Assembly (NCBI GenBank): GCA_023395465.1
Contig: JAEWZE010000031.1
Coordinates: forward strand, 1 to 5,319
DNA length: 5,319 nt
Source of the DNA: Pseudomonadota bacterium
GTDB lineage: Bacteria; Pseudomonadota; Gammaproteobacteria; Xanthomonadales; Xanthomonadaceae
Direction: 5' to 3'
Shown here: one piece after another, positions 1-5,319 of the stretch
Layout of the letters: each line of letters starts with the position of its first letter
Numbering within the stretch: position 1 is the first letter of the stretch
The notes under the pieces: generated by a model
The model's database searches: none
Seen by the model: only the letters and a program-made list of their open reading frames with translations
What the model was told of the DNA's origin: nothing
Program-made: the position numbers and the translations under genes

Positions 1-818
1 GCTGGCTGGCGCCCGGTTTCCCGACGCTGGACCAGCCGGCGCCGGCCGGCCGCGTTCCCGTCGCGAGCCTGTTGCGCGAGTTCGATGCGGGACTGTCGCC
101 CGGCGCCCCGCTCACCGTACTGGTCCCCGAGCGGCTGGCCGGAGCCGATGCCGGCCGCCTGCGGCTCACGCGCGAGGTCGAATGGACCATCGTCGCTGGC
201 GGCTCGCGGGTTGAACCTGTGACGGATACGGCGCCGGCGATGGCGATCCGATACGATGCCGCGCATCGCGAGGACCTCGCCTACCTGCAGGCCGTGGCCT
301 CGGCGTGGCAGGGCGCGGACGAGGGACCGGCAGACCTCGCCGACACCGCCGACCTGCCGGCCCCGGACGTCGGGCTGCTGGCGTGGTGGCGCGCCGGCCC
401 GCTGCCGGCCGACGTGATGCGGTGGGTGGAGCGGGGCGGACAGCTGCTGCTGCCGGCGGGCGCGGACTGGCCTGGCGCCACCGAACCGGTCGTGGTCTGG
501 CGCGACGAGACCGGCGCGCCGCTGCTGCAGGCGGCGCCGCAAGGCGGCGGCAGGCTGCTGCAGTTGACGCGCGCGCTGGCGGCCGCCGGGATGCCGCAGC
601 TGCTGGATCCCGCGTTCCCGCGCACGTTGCGCGACCTCGTGCAGCCGCCGCCGGCGCCCTCGATGGTGATGGCGGCCGACTACGCGCCGCAACCGGGCGC
701 GCACGCGGTGGCGCCGGCACCGCAGGACCTGCGGCCGTGGATCGCGCTGGCCATCGCGCTGCTGTTCCTGCTCGAGCGCTGGCTGGCCAGTGCGCGCCGG
801 CGCGGAGCCGCGGCATGA
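1..818 (+). CDS. BatA-like membrane protein, C-terminal part (5' end outside window)
   Basis: The frame is open from the left edge (first full codon at 3) to TGA at 816-818, giving 271 visible residues, so the true start is upstream. A TTG at 72 could be read as a start, but the frame continues through it. The visible part resembles the C-terminal half of BatA-type proteins of MoxR/Bat clusters. About local residues 122-155 is a Rossmann/GATase-like strand-helix stretch (DVGLLAWW, then WVERGGQLLLPAG) of the non-enzymatic kind; no catalytic Cys is seen. A second stretch, GGGRLLQLTRAL, precedes a proline-rich linker. A single membrane helix lies at about local residues 246-262 (PWIALAIALLFLLERWL), followed by a basic tail (SARRRG) that should be cytoplasmic, leaving the preceding domain in the periplasm. 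The N-terminal double membrane segment expected of the family is off the window. The stop overlaps the start of the next gene (ATGA). The coding call is firm; the family is from recognition, and the molecular function is unknown. Confidence 0.85.
   Translation, partial: WLAPGFPTLDQPAPAGRVPVASLLREFDAGLSPGAPLTVLVPERLAGADAGRLRLTREVEWTIVAGGSRVEPVTDTAPAMAIRYDAAHREDLAYLQAVASAWQGADEGPADLADTADLPAPDVGLLAWWRAGPLPADVMRWVERGGQLLLPAGADWPGATEPVVVWRDETGAPLLQAAPQGGGRLLQLTRALAAAGMPQLLDPAFPRTLRDLVQPPPAPSMVMAADYAPQPGAHAVAPAPQDLRPWIALAIALLFLLERWLASARRRGAAA
804..807 (+). promoter_or_regulatory. Ribosome-binding site for the DUF4175-like gene
   Basis: GGAG lies inside the last codons of the upstream gene, 7 bases before the ATG at 815. 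It supports that ATG as the start over any in-frame codon further upstream, all of which would overlap the BatA-like gene deeply. The start is embedded in ATGA with the upstream stop, so translational coupling is likely. Confidence 0.6.
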
Positions 819-3025
819 GCGCACGCACCGCGCTCGGCAACGTGCTCGCGCGCACGCGCCGCCGCGTGCTGCTCGACGCGCTGGCGCAGCTGCTGCCGGT
901 GCCGCTGGCGCTCGCCGCACTGCTGTGGCGCTGGCCCGGCGGCTGGGCCGCAGCGGCGGTGGCGACAGTCGGGCTGGTCGCGGTGATCGCCGTGGCGCTG
1001 CGCCGGCGTCGCCATTTCGACCGGAACTGGCTGGTGCAGCAGCTGGACGCGGCGCGAAGCGACCTCGACGACAGCAGCGGCCTGCTGCTCGCGGACGACG
1101 CAGCACTGTCGCCACTGCAGCGGCTGCAGCGCGATCGTCTCGAACAGCGGCTGCGCGACCGTCCGGCGCCGGACCTGCGCCCGTCGTGGTCGACGCGCAC
1201 CATCGTGCCGGCATGGCTGGCGCTGGCGGCGACGTGCCTGGCCGTGGCGCTGTGGCCCGCCGCCAGGCCGGCCACCGTCGATGCGCCGCCTGCCACGAGG
1301 CCCGCGGCCGCCGTGGAAGCGCCGCAATTGCTCTCGCAGTCGCTGCAACTGCAGCCGCCGGCCTACACCGGCGTCGCGTCCAGCACCACGCAGACGCTGG
1401 AGGCGGAGGCGCCGGTCGGCAGCACGCTGCGCTGGCGCCTGCGCTACGCGCCGCAGCCTCGCGCTGTCGACCTGGTCTTCCACGACGGTCGCCGCATCGC
1501 CCTGCAGCGCGAAGGCGGACATTGGACCGCAGCCCTGGCGCTGCAGGCGTCCACGCTCTACCGCGTCGTGCCGGCAGGCGTCGCGGGCGCGGAAAGCGCG
1601 CCGCTGTACCGCCTGGACGCGGTGCCCGACCTGCCGCCGCGCGTGCGCGTGCTGGCGCCCGAGCGCGGCCTGACCCTGCTGGCGCCGGGCCAGCGCGACT
1701 GGCTGCTGCAGTTCGAGGCGCTGGACGACTACGGCGTGTCGACGCGCGCGCGCCTGCTGCTGACCCGCACTGAGGGCACCGGCGAGAACATCCGCTTCCA
1801 GGAGCACGTGCGCGTGCTGCAGGGCCGGGGCGATGCGCGCAGCCGGCGCTTCGAACTGCGCCTGCGCCCCGCCGACTTCGGCCTGCAGCGCGGCGAGGAC
1901 CTGGTCGCGCGGCTGGAGGTGCTCGACAACCGCGCGCCGCAGCCGCAGCTCGCGCGCAGCGCCAGCGTGATCCTGCGCTGGCCGCCCGAACCGGTGCTCG
2001 GCGCGGAAGGCCTCGATGGGCTGGCGCGCCAGGTGTTGCCGGCCTACTTCCGCAGCCAGCGCCAGATCATCATCGACGCCGAGGCCCTGCTGGCGGAGCG
2101 GCCGCAACTGGCGGCGGACGAATTCGAACGGCGCTCGGACCTGATCGGCGTCGACCAGCGCCTGCTGCGCCTGCGCTACGGCCAGTTCCTCGGCGAGGAA
2201 AGCGAGGGCGGCCGCGCACCGCCGACCAGCGACTTGCCGACCAGCGATCTGCCCACCAGCGACCTGCCCACCAGCGACCTGCCCACCAGCGACGCGCCGG
2301 CCGCGGACGACGCGCAGGCTCACGACGCGCCGCACGACGACGGACACGACCACGCAGCGGAGGGTGCTGCCCCGGCCGCAGGTTTCGGCAACGTCGGCGA
2401 TGTGCTGGAGGCGTTCGGCCACACGCACGACATCGCCGAGGCGGCGACCCTGCTCGATCCGCAGACGCGCGAAACCCTGCGCAAGGCACTGGGGGAGATG
2501 TGGCAGTCCGAGCTGCACCTGCGCCAGGCCGCGCCGGGCGAGGCGCTGCCGTATGCCTACCGCGCGCTGGAGCTGATCAAGCAGGTGCAGCAGGCCGAGC
2601 GCATCTACCTGCAGCGCGTGGGCACGCAACTGCCGCCGGTGGATGAATCGCGGCGCCTGGGCGGCGACCGCAGCGGCCTGCGCAACCGCGCCCTGCCGAC
2701 CCTCGCCGCGGAGGAGGCGGACGCTGCGCTGGCGGCGGCCTGGCAATCGCTCGGCACCACGGGTGTCGACACGCTGCCGGCCACGCTCGACGCCCTGGAA
2801 CGCTGGACCGGGGCGCAGCGTGATCGCCTCGACGATCCGCTCGCCTGGGTCGCCGCGATCGACGCGCTGCGCCAGGATCCGGGCTGCGCCGACTGTCGTG
2901 CCACGCTGCGTGGCCTGGTGTGGAGTGCCCTGCCGCGTCCGGCAGGTGCGTTCGGGCGCCGGACCGACGCCGACGCCCCGGACCGCTACCTCGATGCGCT
3001 GCACGCCGCGCGGGAGGCGCCATGA
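815..3025 (+). CDS. DUF4175-like three-TM periplasmic-domain protein
   Basis: A 736-residue membrane protein; the start at 815 is chosen from the ATGA overlap and the GGAG 7 bases upstream. Membrane helices are seen at about residues 19-38, 44-62 and 132-147. Arg-rich flanks (13-17, 63-66) put the N-terminus and the 63-130 loop in the cytoplasm and the large C-terminal part in the periplasm. Features I associate with DUF4175-type proteins are PPAYTG at 181-186, a GS turn at 202-203, a beta-rich region with LDDYGV at 303-308, and a helical C-terminal part with GEMW at 560-563 followed by an ALPYAYRALELIKQVQQAER segment. Between these lie five PTSDL repeats (470-494) and a His/Asp-rich patch (498-513). 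A lone CxxC pair, C691/C694, sits near the C-terminus. It is coupled to both neighbours by 4-base overlaps. The family call is moderately sure; the function is unknown, probably a partner in a MoxR-linked envelope complex. Confidence 0.85.
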   Translation: MSARTALGNVLARTRRRVLLDALAQLLPVPLALAALLWRWPGGWAAAAVATVGLVAVIAVALRRRRHFDRNWLVQQLDAARSDLDDSSGLLLADDAALSPLQRLQRDRLEQRLRDRPAPDLRPSWSTRTIVPAWLALAATCLAVALWPAARPATVDAPPATRPAAAVEAPQLLSQSLQLQPPAYTGVASSTTQTLEAEAPVGSTLRWRLRYAPQPRAVDLVFHDGRRIALQREGGHWTAALALQASTLYRVVPAGVAGAESAPLYRLDAVPDLPPRVRVLAPERGLTLLAPGQRDWLLQFEALDDYGVSTRARLLLTRTEGTGENIRFQEHVRVLQGRGDARSRRFELRLRPADFGLQRGEDLVARLEVLDNRAPQPQLARSASVILRWPPEPVLGAEGLDGLARQVLPAYFRSQRQIIIDAEALLAERPQLAADEFERRSDLIGVDQRLLRLRYGQFLGEESEGGRAPPTSDLPTSDLPTSDLPTSDLPTSDAPAADDAQAHDAPHDDGHDHAAEGAAPAAGFGNVGDVLEAFGHTHDIAEAATLLDPQTRETLRKALGEMWQSELHLRQAAPGEALPYAYRALELIKQVQQAERIYLQRVGTQLPPVDESRRLGGDRSGLRNRALPTLAAEEADAALAAAWQSLGTTGVDTLPATLDALERWTGAQRDRLDDPLAWVAAIDALRQDPGCADCRATLRGLVWSALPRPAGAFGRRTDADAPDRYLDALHAAREAP
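2222..2296 (+). repeat. 15-bp in-frame tandem repeat, five units (PTSDL)
   Basis: Five contiguous 15-base units start at 2222, 2237, 2252, 2267 and 2282. Units 3 and 4 are identical (CCCACCAGCGACCTG). Units 1 and 2 start CCG instead of CCC and have TTG or GAT changes, and unit 5 ends GCG. They encode PTSDL four times and PTSDA once, at residues 470-494 of the DUF4175-like protein. Because the unit is a multiple of three, gain or loss of units keeps the frame. The repeat probably forms a flexible, acidic, proline-punctuated linker between the beta-rich and helical parts of the periplasmic region. Confidence 0.95.
2306..2353 (+). other. His/Asp-rich low-complexity patch within the DUF4175-like protein
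   Basis: Directly after the PTSDL repeats, residues 498-513 read DDAQAHDAPHDDGHDH: four histidines and six aspartates in 16 residues. By the predicted topology it faces the periplasm. Such patches often bind Zn, Ni or Cu loosely, but a disordered acidic linker with no metal role is equally compatible with the sequence. A second His pair (H536, H538 in FGHTHD) follows shortly after, in what looks like the folded helical part. Confidence 0.6.
3012..3017 (+). promoter_or_regulatory. Ribosome-binding site for the third operon gene
   Basis: GGGAGG lies 4 bases before the ATG at 3022 and 13 bases before a second in-frame ATG at 3031. The spacing is short for 3022 and long for 3031. The ATGA overlap with the upstream stop favours 3022. 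The alternative would only remove MSL from the N-terminus. Confidence 0.6.
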
Positions 3026-4899
3026 GCCTCATGGACCCCGGCAGCCTCGTCGCGTTGCTGCTCGCACTGGCGGTCGCGGTCGCCGCGCTGCGGCTGTGGC
3101 GTGCCCATCGCGCCGATCCGCGGCGCCCGCGTGCCTGGCGGCTGGCCCTGCTGCTGGTGCTGCAGCCGCTGCTGGCGGGCGCGCTGTACCTGGCCTTGTT
3201 CCCGCCGCAGCGGCCGCTCGATCCGGCGACGCTGGTGGTGCTGACCGAAGGCGCTACCAGTGCCGATGCGGCGGGCGTGGAGGGCCGGCTGGTGGCGCTG
3301 CCGGAGGCCAGCATCGCTGCTGACGCGCGCGTGCCCGACCTGGCCACCGCGCTGCGCCAGCATCCGGGAACCACCCGCATCCGCGTGCTGGGCGCGGGTC
3401 TCGTCGCACGCGACCGCGAGGCGGCGCGTACGGTCCTGGTCGCCTTCGAGCCACCGCCGTTGCCGGCGGGCCTGGTGCGCCTGTCCCTGCCTGCCGGCGT
3501 CCACCGTGGCGCGGGCTTCGCGATCGCCGGGCAGGTCGCGGGCGTCGACGGCGGAAGCGTCGCGCTGCACGATCCGGCCGGACGTCGCGTCGATGCCGCC
3601 GGACTCGGCGAGGACGGCCGCTTCACCGTGCACGGCGTCGCGCTGGCGGCCGGTGCCGCGCGCTTCGAGCTGCGGGTGCTGGACGCCGAGGGCGCAGCGG
3701 TCGGGCAGGTGGCCGCGCCGCTGTGGATCGAAGCGTCCGCGCCGCCGCGCGTGCTGCTGCTGGCCGGCGCCCCCGGCCCCGAAACGCGCGCGCTGCGGCG
3801 CTGGCTGGTGGACGCGGGTGCGAAAGTCCAGGCCCGCATCGCGCTCGGCGGCGGACTGCAGTTGGGCGCCGCGCCGCTGGACGAGGCGGCACTGGCCGGG
3901 GCCGACCTGGTGATCGCGGACGCACGCGCCTGGGCCGGGCTGGGCGAGGCCGGCCGCGCCCGCGTGCTGGCCGCGGTGCGGGAGGGCCTGGGCCTGCTGC
4001 TGCGCGTCGACACGCCCTTGCCGGAGACGACGCTGCGTGGCCTGCGGAGGCCTGGCTTCGCGATCGCCGGTGGCCGCGGCAGTGCGCCCTGGTCGCTGCC
4101 GCCTGCGCGGGTGGATGACGAACAGGCCCTGCGCGCGCGCATGGGCAGCGGCAGCGAGGATGCGCCGTTCGACCTGGAGCAGGCGCAGGCGCCGCCGCCG
4201 CGGCTGAGCCGTCGCGGCTGGCGCGTGGATGGCGCCGAAGCGATCGCCTTCGCACCCGGCGGAGACGTGCCGGCCGGCTGGTGGCGTGGCGAGGGGCGCG
4301 GCCGGATCGGACTGTGGACGCTGCTCGACAGCTACGTGCTGCCGCTGCACGGGCGCGCGGACCTGTTCGACGACCTGTGGGGTCCGGCGCTCGCCACCCT
4401 GGCGCGCGCGCGCCCCGACGTCCTGCCCGTGATCGACGCCGATGCCCGGGTCGGCGAGCGCCTGCGCCTCTGCGGCTGGCCGGAAGGCGCGGTCGTGGAG
4501 GCGCCCGATGGCGCGGTGATGCGGCCGGTGGTGGATCCGGCCAGCGGTGCGCGCGACTGCGCCGGGTTCTGGCCGCGGCTCGCGGGCTGGCATCGCCTGC
4601 GGCTGGGCGATGCCGGGCGCGGTTTCCATGTCGCCGCCGCCGACGCGGACGAGGGCTTGCGCCTGGGCGCATTGCGCGAGGCCACGTTGGCGCTCACGGC
4701 CATCGCGCCGGCGACGGACGATGAACGAACAGCCGCTGCGGTGCCGCGCGCACCCGGCCCCGCGTGGCCGTGGTTCCTGGCCTGGCTGGCGCTGGCCGCA
4801 CTGGCCTGGTGGCTGGAGCGTTCGCGCCTGGGCCTGGGCGCGACGGGTCACGCCGGTGCCGATACGGGTGCGCCGGTGGTTGCGGCCACCGAAGGCTGA
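3022..4899 (+). CDS. Three-TM membrane protein with periplasmic Ig-like and GATase-like domains
   Basis: A 625-residue protein. Two membrane helices at about 8-26 and 39-60 flank a basic loop (RAHRADPRRPRAWR), so this loop is cytoplasmic and the main body (about 61-580) periplasmic. A third helix at about 582-598 (PWFLAWLALAALAWWL) leads to a short cytoplasmic tail starting ERSR. Residues about 150-235 look like an Ig-like or carboxypeptidase-regulatory-like beta domain (GFAIAGQVAGVDGGSVALHDPAGR, then GRFTVHGVAL). Residues about 240-330 look like a Rossmann/glutamine-amidotransferase-like fold: PRVLLLAGAPGPETRALRRWL (242-262), ADLVIADA (294-301) and GLGLLLRVD (322-330). No GATase catalytic Cys nucleophile is apparent, so a structural or binding role is likelier than catalysis. 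The layout mirrors BatA-type proteins and the gene-1 product, including the final helix ending in LER. It is the third gene of the coupled operon. The coding call is firm; domain names are inferred from pattern, and the function is unknown. Confidence 0.85.
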   Translation: MSLMDPGSLVALLLALAVAVAALRLWRAHRADPRRPRAWRLALLLVLQPLLAGALYLALFPPQRPLDPATLVVLTEGATSADAAGVEGRLVALPEASIAADARVPDLATALRQHPGTTRIRVLGAGLVARDREAARTVLVAFEPPPLPAGLVRLSLPAGVHRGAGFAIAGQVAGVDGGSVALHDPAGRRVDAAGLGEDGRFTVHGVALAAGAARFELRVLDAEGAAVGQVAAPLWIEASAPPRVLLLAGAPGPETRALRRWLVDAGAKVQARIALGGGLQLGAAPLDEAALAGADLVIADARAWAGLGEAGRARVLAAVREGLGLLLRVDTPLPETTLRGLRRPGFAIAGGRGSAPWSLPPARVDDEQALRARMGSGSEDAPFDLEQAQAPPPRLSRRGWRVDGAEAIAFAPGGDVPAGWWRGEGRGRIGLWTLLDSYVLPLHGRADLFDDLWGPALATLARARPDVLPVIDADARVGERLRLCGWPEGAVVEAPDGAVMRPVVDPASGARDCAGFWPRLAGWHRLRLGDAGRGFHVAAADADEGLRLGALREATLALTAIAPATDDERTAAAVPRAPGPAWPWFLAWLALAALAWWLERSRLGLGATGHAGADTGAPVVAATEG

Positions 4900-4905
4900 C
4901 CGCAC

Positions 4906-4920
4906 GCGCGGCGTCCGCGC
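4906..4920 (+). terminator. GC-rich hairpin just after the operon's last stop codon
   Basis: GCGCGG, CGT, CCGCGC forms a perfect 6-bp stem with a 3-base loop, starting 7 bases after the stop at 4897-4899. No T-run follows (TCCTGG instead), so this is not a canonical intrinsic terminator. It could stabilise the mRNA 3' end or pause polymerase, or be chance in such GC-rich sequence. Confidence 0.2.
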
Positions 4921-4960
4921 TCCTGGCCCGTGCGATCGCCGGTCATCGGCACGTTGGGGT

Positions 4961-4979
4961 CCGCGGGCGACAGCCGCGG
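4961..4979 (+). other. Second intergenic inverted repeat
   Basis: Two copies of the palindrome CCGCGG are separated by 7 bases (GCGACAG), allowing a 6-bp stem. It lies 44 bases upstream of the GFA gene start and overlaps the weak -35 candidate. It could be a small operator or a hairpin, but a palindromic GC hexamer pair is easily chance here. Confidence 0.15.
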
Positions 4980-4996
4980 CCGCGCGGGAGTAACCT
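4967..4996 (+). promoter_or_regulatory. Weak promoter candidate for the GFA-family gene
   Basis: GCGACA (4967-4972, four of six matches to TTGACA), an 18-base spacer and TAACCT (4991-4996, three of six matches to TATAAT) precede the GFA gene. The -10 candidate lies in the only slightly less GC-rich part of the gap (TAACCT to GAATTCAG). It would give a leader of about 20 bases. The match is poor, and support comes mainly from the need for a start site after the gap. Confidence 0.2.
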
Positions 4997-5012
4997 CGGC
5001 GCGAATTCAGGC

Positions 5013-5017
5013 GGAGG
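5013..5017 (+). promoter_or_regulatory. Strong ribosome-binding site for the GFA-family gene
   Basis: GGAGG, 6 bases before the ATG at 5024, is ideal spacing and fixes that ATG as the start. The protein from this ATG begins just ahead of the family's first cysteine motif, which agrees. Confidence 0.75.
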
Positions 5018-5023
5018 CGTCAC

Positions 5024-5319
5024 ATGGCGACATACCAGGGCAGCTGCCACTGCGGCAGGATCGCGTTCGAGCTCGAGGGCGAGATCGGCCAGGTCATCGA
5101 CTGCAACTGTTCGATGTGCCGCCGGCGCGGCGGCCTGTTGGCCGCGTTCCCGCGCGAGGCGCTGACGCTGAAGACGCCGGAACAGGACCTGTCCACCTAC
5201 CGCTTCAATCGCGAGGCGATCGCCCACCATTTCTGCGCCAACTGCGGCATCGCGACCTTCAGCGAGGGCAAGGGCCGCGACGGCGCGGCCATGGCGATGG
5301 TCAACGTGCGCTGCCTGCC
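5024..5319 (+). CDS. GFA-family zinc protein (glutathione-dependent formaldehyde-activating enzyme-like), 3' end outside window
   Basis: The frame is open from ATG 5024 to the right edge, giving 98 full residues with no stop reached. The three cysteine motifs of the GFA/CENP-V family are intact: SCHCG at 7-11 (C8, C10), CNCSMC at 27-32 (C27, C29, C32) and FCANCG at 70-75 (C71, C74). In the studied Paracoccus Gfa structure the equivalent of C8/C10/C71/C74 holds a structural zinc and the equivalent of C27/C29/C32 a second zinc near the glutathione site. The window ends in VNVRCL, close to the usual C-terminus; perhaps 15-40 residues are missing. It is probably cytoplasmic, with no signal peptide or membrane segment seen. 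Most members of this large family have no proven formaldehyde activity, so a glutathione- or thiol-linked role is only inferred. It sits 124 bp after the membrane operon with its own ribosome-binding site and is likely a separate transcription unit. Confidence 0.92.
   Translation, partial: MATYQGSCHCGRIAFELEGEIGQVIDCNCSMCRRRGGLLAAFPREALTLKTPEQDLSTYRFNREAIAHHFCANCGIATFSEGKGRDGAAMAMVNVRCL

Noticed and set aside
305..814. N-terminal extension of the DUF4175-like frame back to 305
   Set aside because: It is read in a shifted frame inside the BatA-like gene and gives an Arg/Ala/Gly-rich sequence. The ATG at 815 has a ribosome-binding site and an ATGA overlap.
2222..2296. Tandem repeat as a CRISPR array or protein-binding iteron
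   Set aside because: Units are only 15 bp, contiguous without spacers, and in frame within a gene, so a coding repeat explains them.
680..3004. Long open frame of 774 codons on the minus strand, opposite the DUF4175-like gene
   Set aside because: Very GC-rich coding DNA leaves antisense frames nearly stop-free. The translation is Arg/Ala/Gln-rich with no recognisable domain, and the plus-strand gene explains the region with ATGA overlaps, membrane helices and family motifs.
3514..4070. 17-bp direct repeat GGCTTCGCGATCGCCGG at 3514-3530 and 4054-4070
   Set aside because: Both copies encode GFAIAG in the third gene using the preferred codons. No longer flanking identity is seen, so chance or convergent codon use is enough; recombination sites are not indicated.
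2986..4905. Minus-strand open frame of 639 codons spanning the third gene
   Set aside because: Same compositional effect; low-complexity Arg/Gln/Ala/His-rich product with no motif, fully antisense to a well-supported gene.
4932..4939. GCGATCGC palindrome in the intergenic gap as an operator
   Set aside because: The same octamer occurs inside the third gene (within the 17-bp repeats), so it is a common GC-rich word here rather than a specific site.

Overview
The window is very GC-rich (by eye about three quarters G+C) with dense plus-strand coding, ATGA gene overlaps and Shine-Dalgarno-type sites. This composition, and the resemblance of the proteins to families I know from Xanthomonas/Lysobacter-type genomes, suggests a gammaproteobacterium of the Lysobacteraceae (Xanthomonadaceae). 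That placement is inference; no rRNA or other phylogenetic marker is present.

Layout: (1) 1-818, the C-terminal part of a BatA-like membrane protein whose start lies off the left edge. (2) 815-3025, a 736-residue protein with three membrane segments and a large periplasmic region resembling the DUF4175 family; it carries an in-frame 15-bp tandem repeat (PTSDL x5) and a His/Asp-rich patch. (3) 3022-4899, a 625-residue membrane protein with two N-terminal membrane segments, a large periplasmic part containing a probable Ig-like/carboxypeptidase-regulatory-like domain and a Rossmann/glutamine-amidotransferase-like domain, and one C-terminal membrane segment. (4) A 124-bp intergenic gap with GC-rich hairpins and a weak promoter candidate. 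(5) 5024 to the right edge, the start of a GFA-family zinc protein with all seven expected cysteines.

Genes 1-3 are joined by two 4-base ATGA overlaps and are almost certainly one translationally coupled operon. In related bacteria such genes follow a MoxR AAA+ ATPase and a DUF58 protein (the MoxR/Bat type of cluster). If that holds here, the upstream flank should contain them, and these three proteins would be the large periplasm-facing membrane partners of a MoxR-driven assembly or stress system whose biochemical role is poorly defined. The GFA gene is separately spaced, has its own strong ribosome-binding site and is probably an unrelated neighbour.

I found no RNA genes, mobile elements, CRISPR arrays or convincing minus-strand genes. 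The most interesting material is the uncharacterised coupled three-gene membrane module and the repeat/His-rich linker inside its middle member.
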